Part shown: positions 8,966 to 17,358 of the stretch, one piece after another
Layout of the letters: every line of letters starts with the position of its first letter
Position numbering within the stretch: position 1 is the first letter of the stretch
NCBI RefSeq assembly: GCF_028290025.1
Contig: NZ_JAQGKQ010000050.1
Coordinates: 54,424 to 118,423, forward strand
Length of the DNA: 64,000 bases
Source of the DNA: Cypionkella sp.
GTDB lineage: Bacteria > Pseudomonadota > Alphaproteobacteria > Rhodobacterales > Rhodobacteraceae
Reading direction: 5' to 3'
The notes under the pieces: generated by a model
Databases searched by the model: none
The model's input: the letters and a program-made list of their open reading frames with translations, nothing else
What the model was told of the DNA's origin: nothing
Position numbers and translations under genes: made by a program

Positions 8966-9895
8966 ATGAGCAGTTCATCTTTTCGGATCGCCTTTGAGGG
9001 CGTGCCGTTTGAAAACGGTGAAATTGCTGTGAGCGATCTCGCGCCAGCTTTGCTTGCGCTGGGTGAGGTGGTCCAAGCTGCAAACAAGGCACTGAATGGC
9101 AGTCGTGCTGAAGCACGGCTCAAACTTCGGGCCACGAACGTGGGCAGCTTTGAGGCATTGCTAAGTGTCGATTTGTCGATGCTGGATGCGATCAAGGATA
9201 TGTTAGATGCGGTCGTCGACAACCCGGAACGCGTAGTTGCAGCGACTGATCTTCTTGAACTACTTTTGAAGGCGGGCACTGTCGTTGGTGGCACAGTGTT
9301 CGGCTTGTTCCATGCGGTGAAATTTCTCCAAGGCAAGAAGCCTGAAAAAGTTGAAAATCGCAGTGATGGCTTCACTGAAATAACCGTGAACCATACCACA
9401 ATCATAGTGGATCGGCGCACTGTGACGCTGTTGGAAGATTTTCAAACGCGTGAGGCTTTGGAAAAATTCAGCGAGAAAGCTTTAAGCATCGAGGGCATTG
9501 AGGCACTCCGCCTCGGTGACAATGGCGTTGAAGCGAGCCTTGTTCTGACCCCTCGTGATCGTCTTTCGTTTCAGGTTCCCACGCCGAGCGAAGATGATGA
9601 ACGCGTTGAGGTCGTGGAGCGCGAGGTGTTGTTGAAGATCGTGACCTCGCATTTTCGCGATGGGTATAAATGGCGTTTTACGGACGGCGGCGAAAAGGCT
9701 TTTACTGCTGATATCGAGGACACGAATTTTTTGAACGATGTATTGGAAGCGAAGCTGTCACTGTCTGCCAATGATACGCTTAGATGCCGCATTCGGGAAG
9801 AGCAGCGGCTAACGACTACTGGTTTGACTAAAGAAATCAAAGTGTTGAGAGTCATCGAGCATATTCCGGGCGCGCGGCAACTGAAGCTGATATGA
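8966..9895 (+). CDS. Protein of unknown function, 309 aa
   Basis: The protein has no signal peptide. Its N-terminal half is helix-rich with a short hydrophobic stretch around residues 94-114 (LLLKAGTVVGGTVFGLFHAV). It then turns to beta-rich sequence (EITVNHTTIIVDRRTVTL; ASLVLTPRDRLSFQV; TLRCRIREEQ). I do not recognise a family and no catalytic motif stands out. The hydrophobic stretch could be a buried or weak membrane segment. It has its own ribosome-binding site and upstream palindrome, and is followed seven bases later by the remnant of a DNA methyltransferase. Base composition is lower in GC than the neighbouring thi genes, which fits acquired DNA. Confidence 0.7.
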   Translation: MSSSSFRIAFEGVPFENGEIAVSDLAPALLALGEVVQAANKALNGSRAEARLKLRATNVGSFEALLSVDLSMLDAIKDMLDAVVDNPERVVAATDLLELLLKAGTVVGGTVFGLFHAVKFLQGKKPEKVENRSDGFTEITVNHTTIIVDRRTVTLLEDFQTREALEKFSEKALSIEGIEALRLGDNGVEASLVLTPRDRLSFQVPTPSEDDERVEVVEREVLLKIVTSHFRDGYKWRFTDGGEKAFTADIEDTNFLNDVLEAKLSLSANDTLRCRIREEQRLTTTGLTKEIKVLRVIEHIPGARQLKLI

Positions 9896-9901
9896 CGGTG
9901 A

Positions 9902-10183
9902 AATATCCGCGACCTGCGCGGGGTGATTGAGCGTGAGCGTGCCGGGGTCGGGGTGTTTCTGACGCTGACCAAGCCGACCAAACCGATGATAACCGAAGCG
10001 GCCGGGGCGGGGTTGTTTGAACTGCCCGGTTTCGCCTCAGTTCCCCGGATGCAGATTGTAACGATCAAGGATGCGATGGCATTGCGCGACCGGGCGGTGC
10101 GTCTGCCTGCGCGGCGCGACGATGGCTTCAAGAAGGCGGCGAAGGAAGTTGATGGCTCGGCGCAGGGGGCGTTGGCGCTTTGA
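9902..10183 (+). pseudogene. C-terminal fragment of a site-specific DNA methyltransferase
   Basis: An open frame after a TGA at 9899 reads NIRDLRGVIERERAGVGVFL, followed by KPTKPMITEAAGAG and RMQIVTIKDA. This pattern is found at the C-termini of adenine-type DNA methyltransferases related to Mod proteins, in which IRDLRGxIERExAxxGxFLTL precedes PxPMxxEA. The catalytic domains (FxGxG and DPPY) are absent here and not found upstream, so only the last 90 or so residues survive. It marks a former restriction-modification locus next to the unknown 309-aa gene. Confidence 0.6.
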
Positions 10184-10200
10184 GGCAGTTTGCGCGGTTA

Positions 10201-10258
10201 ACCACAGAGGATGTGGATAACCGGCGCAGTTGCTCTAAAGCCGAGTTTTCTCTGTGGT
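10201..10258. repeat. Nine-base inverted repeat enclosing a DnaA-box-like sequence
   Basis: ACCACAGAG (10201-10209) is repeated inverted as CTCTGTGGT (10250-10258). Between them lies TGTGGATAA (10212-10220), which equals the DnaA-box core. There is only one such box and no AT-rich element, so replication activity is not supported. It could be the end of a lost element or a transcript end for the methyltransferase fragment. Confidence 0.35.
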
Positions 10259-10282
10259 AAGAGCCGTTGGCGGCTAACTCCG

Positions 10283-11167
10283 CTAGGCGCTGAAATAACT
10301 CCCCGCCGGATCGAGATCGGCCAGCAAACCCGGATGTTCGGGTTTCCAGCCAAGCTGCGTCTGTGTCAATTCGGAAGACGCGGGGCAATCCAAGCCTGCG
10401 AAACCTCCGAACCAGCCGAAATGTTCGGGCGGTTGTGCGGTTACGGGGAGGTTCAGGCCGTTGCCGATAGCGGTGGCGGTGTCGCGGAAGGCAATCGCTT
10501 GCTCGCCGACGCCGTGATAGCGCGCGCCGGTTTCGCCGCGTTCCAAGGCCAAGCGATACAGGCGGGCGGCGTCCAAGCGGTGGACGGCGCTCCATTGGTT
10601 TTGACCGTCGCCGATATAGCCAGCGCAGCCCTTTTCGCGGGCGAGGTTGATCAGCAGTGGCACGAAACCATGATCGCCCGCGCCGTGGACCGAGGGCGAC
10701 AGCCGGACAACGCGGGTATTAACGCCGATTGCCTGCGCCGCGTCGGCGGCTTGCTCGGACGCCGCGCGCGGGTGGTGGTTATTCGGGCCAACGCGGGTGG
10801 TCTCAACGGCAAGCTGGCCGGGGGAGACCAAAGCCGTGCCGCTGGTGATGACTAGGGGGCGATTGCTACCCGCCAACGCATTTCCCAAAGCGGCAATCAC
10901 GCGGGCATCCAGCGCGCACATCTCGGCGAAGCGGGTGAAGTCATGCACAAAGCCGGTATGAATGACGCCCTCGGCTTGGGTGGCCCCCGCGCGCAAACTG
11001 TCTAGGTCTTCGAGATCGCCGCGATGAACCTCTGCACCCGTAGCCGCAAGGGTGGCGGCGGAAGCGTCTGAACGCGCCAAACCGAGCACCTGATGGCCCG
11101 CCTCGAGCAAATCTTGCACCACCGCCGAGCCTACAAATCCGGTCGCTCCAGTTACAAAAACACGCAT
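10283..11167 (-). CDS. NAD(P)-dependent SDR / epimerase-like oxidoreductase
   Basis: The 294-residue protein has the extended-SDR Rossmann motif VTGATGFVGSAV at residues 5-16, the D/E and R set GDLEDLDSLRAG, and a substrate domain with GYIGDGQNQWSAVHRLDAARLY. A YxxxK pair is not in its usual form; SEQAADAAQ occupies the region. It belongs to the SDR_a5-like atypical branch. Substrate is unknown. It is divergent from the regulator gene at 11261, and the 93-base gap between them would hold both promoters. Confidence 0.82.
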   Translation of the reverse strand: MRVFVTGATGFVGSAVVQDLLEAGHQVLGLARSDASAATLAATGAEVHRGDLEDLDSLRAGATQAEGVIHTGFVHDFTRFAEMCALDARVIAALGNALAGSNRPLVITSGTALVSPGQLAVETTRVGPNNHHPRAASEQAADAAQAIGVNTRVVRLSPSVHGAGDHGFVPLLINLAREKGCAGYIGDGQNQWSAVHRLDAARLYRLALERGETGARYHGVGEQAIAFRDTATAIGNGLNLPVTAQPPEHFGWFGGFAGLDCPASSELTQTQLGWKPEHPGLLADLDPAGSYFSA

Positions 11168-11260
11168 GATTCATGTCCTTTCTGATTGTCATGCGGAGTA
11201 TATGGCGCGATTATTATGCGGGTAAAGTTGGGAGATTATCCCGGTATAAAGGGTAACAGG

Positions 11261-12073
11261 ATGAGCAACGCGTTAGGTCTGTATCTGCGGGATCGTCGGG
11301 GGCGGCTGGACCCGGTGGCCTTGGGGTTTCCGGCAACGCGCAGGCGCACTCCGGGTTTGCGGCGCGAAGAGGTGGCTGCGCGGGCGCATGTCTCGGCGAC
11401 CTGGTATACGTGGCTGGAGCAGGGGCGCGGCGGTGCGCCCTCGGCTGATGTGCTGGACCGGATCGCGCGGGCGATGCTGCTGACCGAGGTGGAGCGCGAG
11501 CATATCTATCTTTTGGGTCTGGGGCGCGCGCCGGAGGTGACGTTTCGCACCGTGGAGGGCATCACGCCCCGGTTGCAGCGGGTGCTCGATGCGTTGGAGA
11601 GCAGCCCGGCGATGCTGCGCAATGCGATGTGGGATGTGGTGGCGTGGAACCGCGCGGCGGCGGTGGTGCTGGGGGATTATGGCGCGATGGCGGTGGCGGA
11701 TCGCAATATCCTGCGGCTGCTGTTCTGCAATCCGGCGATCAGGGCGCGGCAGGTGAATTGGGAGCATGATGCGCGCTTCGTGGTGGCCTCCTTCCGGGCG
11801 GAAGCGGTGCGGGCGGGGGCTTCGGCGCAGGTGGCGGCGTTGGTGTCGGAGATGACGCAGGCAAGCGCGGAATTTGCCCGCATATGGGCCGAGAATGATG
11901 TGCGGGGGTCGTATGGCGAGATCACCAAGCAGGTGCGGCATCCGGTGGCGGGGCTGATCGGGCTGGAGCCATCAAGCTTTGCGGTGGAGGGGCGGCCCGA
12001 TCTGGCCTTGGTGATTTATAACCCGAGTGGGGATGCGGATCGCGATAAGGTGCGGGGTTTGCTGGAGTTGTGA
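11261..12073 (+). CDS. Helix-turn-helix transcriptional regulator with MmyB-like C-terminal domain
   Basis: The 270-residue protein begins MSNALGLYLRDRRGRLDP. Residues 20-80 are an XRE helix-turn-helix (RRTPGLRREEVAARAHVS, TWYTWLEQGR). The remainder is the MmyB-type ligand-binding domain: MRNAMWDVVAWN-like LRNAMWDVVAWNRAA, then NILRLLF, and HPVAGLIGLE. Such proteins often control an adjacent, divergent SDR or oxidoreductase gene, as here. The start at 11261 follows AACAGG; the longer frame from 11186 adds nothing recognisable. Confidence 0.87.
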   Translation: MSNALGLYLRDRRGRLDPVALGFPATRRRTPGLRREEVAARAHVSATWYTWLEQGRGGAPSADVLDRIARAMLLTEVEREHIYLLGLGRAPEVTFRTVEGITPRLQRVLDALESSPAMLRNAMWDVVAWNRAAAVVLGDYGAMAVADRNILRLLFCNPAIRARQVNWEHDARFVVASFRAEAVRAGASAQVAALVSEMTQASAEFARIWAENDVRGSYGEITKQVRHPVAGLIGLEPSSFAVEGRPDLALVIYNPSGDADRDKVRGLLEL

Positions 12074-12133
12074 CGATAAATCTTCAGTCTGGCGCGGCTT
12101 TGGCCTATTGGGATGGCAAAGAGGAGCCTTGAT

Positions 12134-13234
12134 ATGAGCCTGAACACCTTCGGTCATCTGTTTCGCGTCACCACTTGGGGCGAAAGCCACGGGCCTGCGA
12201 TTGGCTGCACGGTGGATGGCTGTCCTCCGGGGATTACGCTGTCTGAGGCGGATTTGCAGCCTTGGTTGGATCAGCGCAAACCGGGGACAAGCAAGTTCAC
12301 CACGCAGCGGAAAGAGGCGGATGAGGTGCGGATTTTGTCGGGGGTGTTTCAGGGCGTCACCACGGGGACGCCCATTCAGTTGATGATTGAGAACACCGAC
12401 CAGCGCAGCAAGGATTACGGCGATATCGCGCAGGCGTTTCGGCCGGGCCATGCGGATATCACCTACCATCAGAAATACGGCGTGCGGGATTATCGTGGCG
12501 GCGGGCGGTCGAGCGCGCGGGAGACGGCGTCTCGGGTGGCGGCTGGGGGTGTGGCGCGGGCGGTGCTGGCGTCATTGGTGCCGGGGCTGGCGATCTCAGG
12601 CTATATGGTGCGGATGGGGGTGATGGGGATTGATAGGGCGCGGTTCGATGCGGGCGTGATCGGCAGCAACCCGTTCTTCTGTCCTGATCCGGGGGCGGTG
12701 CAGGGCTGGGCGGAGTATCTGGACGGGCTGCGGCTAAGCCACAATTCGGTGGGGGCGGTGATTGAGGTGACGGCCTCGGGTGTGCCTGCGGGCTTGGGCG
12801 CGCCGCTTTATGGCAAGCTGGATTCCGATCTGGCGGCGGCGATGATGTCGATCAATGCGGTGAAGGGGGTGGAGATTGGCGACGGTTTCGATACCGCCAC
12901 TTTGACCGGGGTTGAGAATGCCGATGAGATCAGGATGGGGGCTGCGGGGCCGGAGTTTTTGTCGAACCATGCGGGGGGGATATTGGGCGGCATATCCTCG
13001 GGGCAGCCGGTTGTGGTGCGGTTCGCGGTGAAGCCGACCTCGTCTATCCTGACCCCCCGGGCGACGATTGATGCGACCGGGGCCGAGATTGATCTTGTCA
13101 CCAAGGGCCGCCACGACCCTTGCGTGGGGATCAGAGCGGTTCCGGTCGGCGAGGCAATGATGGCCTGCGTTTTGGCCGACCATGTGTTGCTGGACCGAGG
13201 CCAGACAGGTGGGGTTCGGGGTGTGATTGGGTAG
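12134..13234 (+). CDS. aroC: Chorismate synthase
   Basis: The 366-residue enzyme converts 5-enolpyruvylshikimate 3-phosphate to chorismate, the last shared step to aromatic amino acids, folate and quinones, using reduced FMN. The N-terminus [20 protein letters not shown] and the signatures [19 protein letters not shown] and [18 protein letters not shown] are diagnostic. The ATG at 12134 matches the family start and follows GAGGAG. It is monocistronic and followed by a terminator. Confidence 0.97.
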   Translation: MSLNTFGHLFRVTTWGESHGPAIGCTVDGCPPGITLSEADLQPWLDQRKPGTSKFTTQRKEADEVRILSGVFQGVTTGTPIQLMIENTDQRSKDYGDIAQAFRPGHADITYHQKYGVRDYRGGGRSSARETASRVAAGGVARAVLASLVPGLAISGYMVRMGVMGIDRARFDAGVIGSNPFFCPDPGAVQGWAEYLDGLRLSHNSVGAVIEVTASGVPAGLGAPLYGKLDSDLAAAMMSINAVKGVEIGDGFDTATLTGVENADEIRMGAAGPEFLSNHAGGILGGISSGQPVVVRFAVKPTSSILTPRATIDATGAEIDLVTKGRHDPCVGIRAVPVGEAMMACVLADHVLLDRGQTGGVRGVIG

Positions 13235-13235
13235 G

Positions 13236-13262
13236 CTCCCAACTTGGGAGGTTATTTTGTTG
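13236..13262 (+). terminator. Terminator after aroC
   Basis: CTCCCAA (13236-13242) and TTGGGAG (13244-13250) form a stem directly after the aroC stop, followed by a T-rich tail (GTTATTTTGTTG). Confidence 0.7.
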
Positions 13263-13365
13263 TTTTATTTCAGTGTGTTGGGGTGATGGATTTAACGATT
13301 TGTTAAGGTTTGAACGCATTACAACGATGCGCATCAAACGATTCGGCCGCTCAGCGCCGCTTATA

Positions 13366-13383
13366 CCACTCATAATTGAGTGG
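13366..13383. terminator. Hairpin downstream of the Ntn-hydrolase cassette
   Basis: CCACTCA (13366-13372) and TGAGTGG (13377-13383) form a seven-pair stem with loop TAAT, 24 bases after the stop of the small minus-strand gene. It lacks a clear T tract on the minus strand, so termination is only a possibility. Confidence 0.4.
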
Positions 13384-13407
13384 CATTGCCATGCGATAGT
13401 TCAATAT

Positions 13408-13614
13408 TTATTTAGGCGACGCAGATCGCATAAGTTGTCCGGCTTCCCGCTCGGTAAGGAGATTCATGGACCTGAGCGCGCTACGATATTGCTGGCGAAA
13501 TTTCTCTGCCTCCGGAGTGGCACTAATCGAACGTGCTTTCTCCCTTTCGCGCCGCACCACTTCCGTCATGTCTTCAACCAGCCTTTCGGTTGCGCCCAAC
13601 ATGTCATTATCCAT
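13408..13614 (-). CDS. Small protein of unknown function coupled to the Ntn-hydrolase-like gene
   Basis: This 68-residue, highly charged protein (MDNDMLGATERLVEDMTE..., then REREKARS and RSALRSMNLLTEREAGQL) is predicted to be mostly helical and has no signal peptide. The ATG at 13614 is chosen because a perfect GGAGGTGA lies six bases upstream, overlapping the TGA of the upstream gene; a GTG at 13623 would sit ahead of it. Such tight coupling suggests that the two products act together. I do not recognise a family. Confidence 0.7.
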   Translation of the reverse strand: MDNDMLGATERLVEDMTEVVRREREKARSISATPEAEKFRQQYRSALRSMNLLTEREAGQLMRSASPK

Positions 13615-13619
13615 CCCGA

Positions 13620-14927
13620 TCACCTCCCACGGCGCTCAAAAAAGCGCGAATTGATTTCTGGGCTGAAGTAGTGCTTTCGCTTCACCCATACTAGCCCTTC
13701 TGAACGAGTTATTGCAGCTACATCCACAGGCCCACCTACAGTTTCCGACGGTTTAGTGACTTTTTCCTTTAGAGACTGCAAATTTATAAGAGTTTCTGCC
13801 AGCGTGCTCATCTCGTCGATGGGTAACACGCCCACAACACGACGCAACGGTACATAGTGCTGAGCGCGTGCGTAGTCGAATAGCCCATCTATTATCTGCT
13901 TCACAGCTTTGCCTACAAACGCGGATTTGTCTTCTTCGGACACGACCCCACCAACTGATGCAGCCACGCTGTCAACTAGGGCGTCACAGTGCTTTGTCGA
14001 GTCGCGGGCAATGGATCCAAGAACATCATCGCTAAATCCCATGCGTAGCGTGTCGATCATGGACGTTTGAGCATAGCCCGAAATAATCGCTGGCACATCA
14101 TAACTAGTTCCTTCTAGAACCCGTTCGGATTCGCAAAAGTGGTCATACCAAAATTGGCAATTCTTAAGATGTACCACTTCTGGAAAAACGGAATGATCGC
14201 CAAACCCCGCCATAACCAAACCGGTCGATGGACTGATGCTCTTAATGTCCTCTAGCGCGATGCCGAGAATAATGTCTATTTCTGGCTCCGAAAGAGGCTC
14301 AAACGTAAGCTCGATTATGCCGAGCCATTCGTTGAATTTCTCCTGAGTAGCATCACCAAATATTTGACGAAGGCTTGAAATATTTTGGAGATTAAATTTT
14401 ACTTTATCTTGGTCAACCAGACCATTTTGCAGAAGGTTGTCAAAGTACGCACGAAGATCGGCAACCTTTCCCGCCTTATGATCCTCGCGAAAGTTCACCA
14501 GCACTTTAAGAATAGATCTGTTTAAAACATCCTCAAACTCTGCTCGACGTGCTTCCGCCGGAAATATCCGTTGATCGTTGTTAATAAAAGTAAGAAATTC
14601 ATCTGCATAGCCCGCTACGCTATTGAAAGATTTTGAGCCCAACGTGCGCCGAAACTCTTTGATTACAACCTCCCAAGGCACATGCAAAGCGTCCACGGAA
14701 TTGTAAATCATTATGCCCACGGGGTGGTGATCCGTAAGCTGAAATATTTTGTTTGCACCTTTAAAGTATCTTACTTCGTCGGCGTTGCCGTTCCAGTATG
14801 TAACAGTTGTGGCACTGTCAGCTGCCAAGACCACACCAAGCCTGTTCATTAGGCAAATTTCTGAAGTCACAAAAACCCCGCGATAAAAAGGTATCTGCGA
14901 ATCACTCTGGCACACGGTGCGAATCAT
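13620..14927 (-). CDS. Proteasome-beta-like Ntn-hydrolase fold protein
   Basis: The N-terminal region reads TSEICLMNRLGVVLAADSAT, then GANKIFQL and HPVGIMIYNS. This parallels proteasome beta and HslV subunits (TTTxxxxxxxGVVLAADSR...KIFxI). With the Thr as residue 1, the Asp of LAADS is residue 17, exactly as in proteasomes, and the Lys before IFQL is residue 40 (33 in proteasomes, after a seven-residue insertion). An alternative GTG start at 14870 lies immediately before that Thr, so removal of fMet would expose it; the ATG at 14927 would need a 20-residue propeptide to be cut. About 370 further residues have no match I know. GC is lower than in neighbouring genes. Function unknown. Confidence 0.65.
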   Translation of the reverse strand: MIRTVCQSDSQIPFYRGVFVTSEICLMNRLGVVLAADSATTVTYWNGNADEVRYFKGANKIFQLTDHHPVGIMIYNSVDALHVPWEVVIKEFRRTLGSKSFNSVAGYADEFLTFINNDQRIFPAEARRAEFEDVLNRSILKVLVNFREDHKAGKVADLRAYFDNLLQNGLVDQDKVKFNLQNISSLRQIFGDATQEKFNEWLGIIELTFEPLSEPEIDIILGIALEDIKSISPSTGLVMAGFGDHSVFPEVVHLKNCQFWYDHFCESERVLEGTSYDVPAIISGYAQTSMIDTLRMGFSDDVLGSIARDSTKHCDALVDSVAASVGGVVSEEDKSAFVGKAVKQIIDGLFDYARAQHYVPLRRVVGVLPIDEMSTLAETLINLQSLKEKVTKPSETVGGPVDVAAITRSEGLVWVKRKHYFSPEINSRFFERRGR

Positions 14928-15215
14928 GTCACTCGATTCATCGCCTGCGCTTGCAAACTCTGTTACCGCAACAATTCACATTCAAAATGCAACGCAAACG
15001 CCCCTACTCCGGCCGAAACAGTCGCTGATCTCGTCTATCACGTCGTCGATGAGGCCACCGCTGCGCGCGTGGTGGCCGGTGAGTTTCAGCGACGAGCCGT
15101 TCGTGCATTTCTCTCGCCGGATTGCCAGCCCCCGTTTTAAGGTCCACAGGCCACGCGTGTCAGGCCCGAGAAAATCCCCGCCCTATCGCACGATTAAGCT
15201 GCCGCGCCTCCGCCC
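14928..15215. other. Region with a possible gene fragment
   Basis: No intact gene is present. On the plus strand, a frame ending at TAA 15138-15140 reads NAPTPAETVADLVYHVVDEA, then RVVAGEFQRRAVRAFLSPD, which has normal coding character but no start or ribosome-binding site. It may be the tail of a lost gene truncated when the cassette at 13408-14927 was inserted. The remainder (15141-15215) shows nothing clear. Confidence 0.35.
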
Positions 15216-17249
15216 CTAAATCGTCCGCGTCAGCCGCAGCGCGTCGTAGATGGCGGCGTGGATGTTGCGGGCCTCGACGGCGTCGCCGATGCGGAACAGT
15301 TGAAAGCCAGCCGGGCCGCCGCCGTAGGTTTGCGGTTGGCTGGCGATTAGGGCGTCGTAATCGACCGCTCCGAGGTTGACGGATTTCGGCTTCAGATCGA
15401 AGTAGATATCGGCGAGCGGCTGGGTGCCGTGGTTGACGACGATCTGGTCGTAGTGGCTGGTTTTGCCCAAGGTCATGTAATCGGAATCGACGGTGGCTTT
15501 GATCTGATTGCCGTCTTTCTCGACTCCGGTCAGGCGGTAAGTCACTGTGAAGGTGGTGTTTTTATCTTGCAGCGCGCGCATATAGGGGACGAGGTTCATC
15601 GCCATAACCTCGGGCGCAAAGCTGCGGTCGGGGGTCATAATCTCTACCTTGGCACCGGCTTCGGTCAGGGTTTGGGCGGCTTGCAGGGCGGTATGGTCGC
15701 CAGCATCGTCGTAAAGCAGCACGTTCGAGCCGGGTTTGACGTCGCCGGACAGGATATCCCAAGCGGAAACCGTGAGGTCGTTGCCGAATTTCAGGATGTC
15801 TTTCTCGGGCAAACCTCCGGTCGCGATGATCACCACGTCGGGGTTTTCGGCTAGAATTTCATCAGCCTCAGCCCAAGTGTTGAAGCGGAACTCGACGCCG
15901 AGGGCAGCGCATTGCGACATGCGCCAGTCGATGATGCCGATCAGTTCGGCGCGGCGTTTGGTTTGCGCGGTCAGGCGGACTTGGCCACCGGGTTGGCTGG
16001 CGGCTTCAAACACGGTTACTTTATGGCCCCGCTCGGCGGCGACGCGGGCGGCTTCCAGACCAGCCGGGCCTGCGCCGATCACAACGACTTGGCGCTTGGT
16101 GGCGGCCGGGGTGATGGCGTGCGGCTGGGATTCTTCGCGGCCGGTCGAGGGGTTGTGGATGCACAAAGCCATGCCGCCTTGGTAAATCCGGTCGAGGCAA
16201 TAGGTGGCGCCGACGCAGGGGCGAATGTCATCCTCGCGGCCCTCGACGATCTTCTGCACGATATGCGGATCGGCCATGTGGGCGCGGGTCATGCCGACCA
16301 TATCAAGCTGGCCGGTGGCAATGGCGTGGCGGGCGGTGGCGACATCGGGGATGCGGGCGGCGTGGAAGGTGGGCAGACCGACTTCGGCGCGGATACGGCC
16401 TGCGAAGTCAAGGAACGGCGCGGATTTCATGCCGTGGATCGGGATCACATCGGTCATCGCGGCATCGGTGAAAATGCGGCCTTTGATGATGTTCAGGAAA
16501 TCGACGAGACCGGAGTCGCGGAACATTTTACCGATTGCAACGCCTTCATCGGCGGAAATGCCGCCTTGCTCGACTTCATCAGCGGTATAACGCACCCCCA
16601 ACAGGAAGTTTTCCCCCACACGTTTACGGCAAGCGGCCAGCACATCCATCGCGAAACGGGCTCGATTTTCCAAGCTGCCGCCGTAGGGGGCGTCGAGGGT
16701 GTTGGTGAAGGGGGACATGAACTGGTCCATCAAATGGCCGTAGCACTCGAACTCCACCCCATCGAGACCCGCGTCTTTCATGCGTTCGGCGGCGTCGGCG
16801 TAGTCGGTGATGATGCGTTCGATATCCCAATCTTCGATCACCTTTGGGAAGGCGCGGTGGCTGGGTTCACGGGATGCACCTGCGGCGACGACCGGCAGCC
16901 AATCGCCTTTGTCCCAGCGGGTGCGACGGCCCAAATGGGTTAATTGGATCATCACGGCGGCCCCAGCCTCGTGGCAATCATCGGTGAGTTGCTTCATCCA
17001 TTTCACTACCTCGTCCTTGTAGGCGAGGATGTTGTTGAACACGGGCGGTGAGTCTTTCGACACCGCTGCCGAGCCTGCGGTCATGGTTAAAGCGACGCCA
17101 GCCTTGGCGCGTTCGAGGTGGTAGAGGCGGTAGCGATCCTTCGGCATCCCGTCTTCAGGATAGGCGGGTTCGTGACTGGTTGTCATGATCCGGTTGCGCA
17201 GGGTGAGGTGTTTTAGTTGAAAGGGTTGCAACAGGGGATCACTGGACAT
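15216..17249 (-). CDS. NADH:flavin oxidoreductase / FAD-linked demethylase (DgcA-like)
   Basis: The 677-residue protein joins an N-terminal old-yellow-enzyme TIM barrel (residues 1-370: NRIMTTSHEPAY, IQLTHLGRR, DGVEFECYGHLMDQF) to a flavoprotein half with the dinucleotide motif VVVIGAGPAGLEAARVAAERG near 390-410. Between them, RPCVGATYCLDRIYQGG...LCIHNP supplies cysteines for a 4Fe-4S cluster. This is the layout of dimethylglycine (DgcA), stachydrine (StcD) and trimethylamine-type demethylases and of 2,4-dienoyl-CoA reductase; the HEPAY and YGHLMDQF segments point to the betaine/methylamine branch. It is divergent from a TetR regulator, its likely controller. Confidence 0.82.
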   Translation of the reverse strand: MSSDPLLQPFQLKHLTLRNRIMTTSHEPAYPEDGMPKDRYRLYHLERAKAGVALTMTAGSAAVSKDSPPVFNNILAYKDEVVKWMKQLTDDCHEAGAAVMIQLTHLGRRTRWDKGDWLPVVAAGASREPSHRAFPKVIEDWDIERIITDYADAAERMKDAGLDGVEFECYGHLMDQFMSPFTNTLDAPYGGSLENRARFAMDVLAACRKRVGENFLLGVRYTADEVEQGGISADEGVAIGKMFRDSGLVDFLNIIKGRIFTDAAMTDVIPIHGMKSAPFLDFAGRIRAEVGLPTFHAARIPDVATARHAIATGQLDMVGMTRAHMADPHIVQKIVEGREDDIRPCVGATYCLDRIYQGGMALCIHNPSTGREESQPHAITPAATKRQVVVIGAGPAGLEAARVAAERGHKVTVFEAASQPGGQVRLTAQTKRRAELIGIIDWRMSQCAALGVEFRFNTWAEADEILAENPDVVIIATGGLPEKDILKFGNDLTVSAWDILSGDVKPGSNVLLYDDAGDHTALQAAQTLTEAGAKVEIMTPDRSFAPEVMAMNLVPYMRALQDKNTTFTVTYRLTGVEKDGNQIKATVDSDYMTLGKTSHYDQIVVNHGTQPLADIYFDLKPKSVNLGAVDYDALIASQPQTYGGGPAGFQLFRIGDAVEARNIHAAIYDALRLTRTI

Positions 17250-17293
17250 TTGGGCCTCGCGCTGGCTGGGTTTTGCTCAGGAAAACAGGAATC

Positions 17294-17305
17294 GACATAT
17301 GTGTC
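17294..17305. promoter_or_regulatory. Candidate TetR operator in the dgcA-like/tetR divergent region
   Basis: GACATATGTGTC has outer inverted arms GACA/TGTC around TATG, midway in the 109-base divergent gap between the starts at 17249 and 17359. A short palindrome here is the expected place for autoregulation by the TetR product. Confidence 0.35.
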
Positions 17306-17358
17306 AAGTTTTCTGTGTTGAGGTTGAAAAGATGCGGCGCGCGGCTTAGTCTGGCGGG

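Noticed and set aside
10212..10220. TGTGGATAA as a DnaA box and possible origin
   Set aside because: There is one box only, with no AT-rich unwinding element or clustered boxes and no replication gene nearby.
15912..16943. 343-codon plus-strand frame opposite the DgcA-like gene
   Set aside because: Gly/Ala/His-rich shadow of a high-GC gene; the minus strand has clear flavoenzyme motifs.
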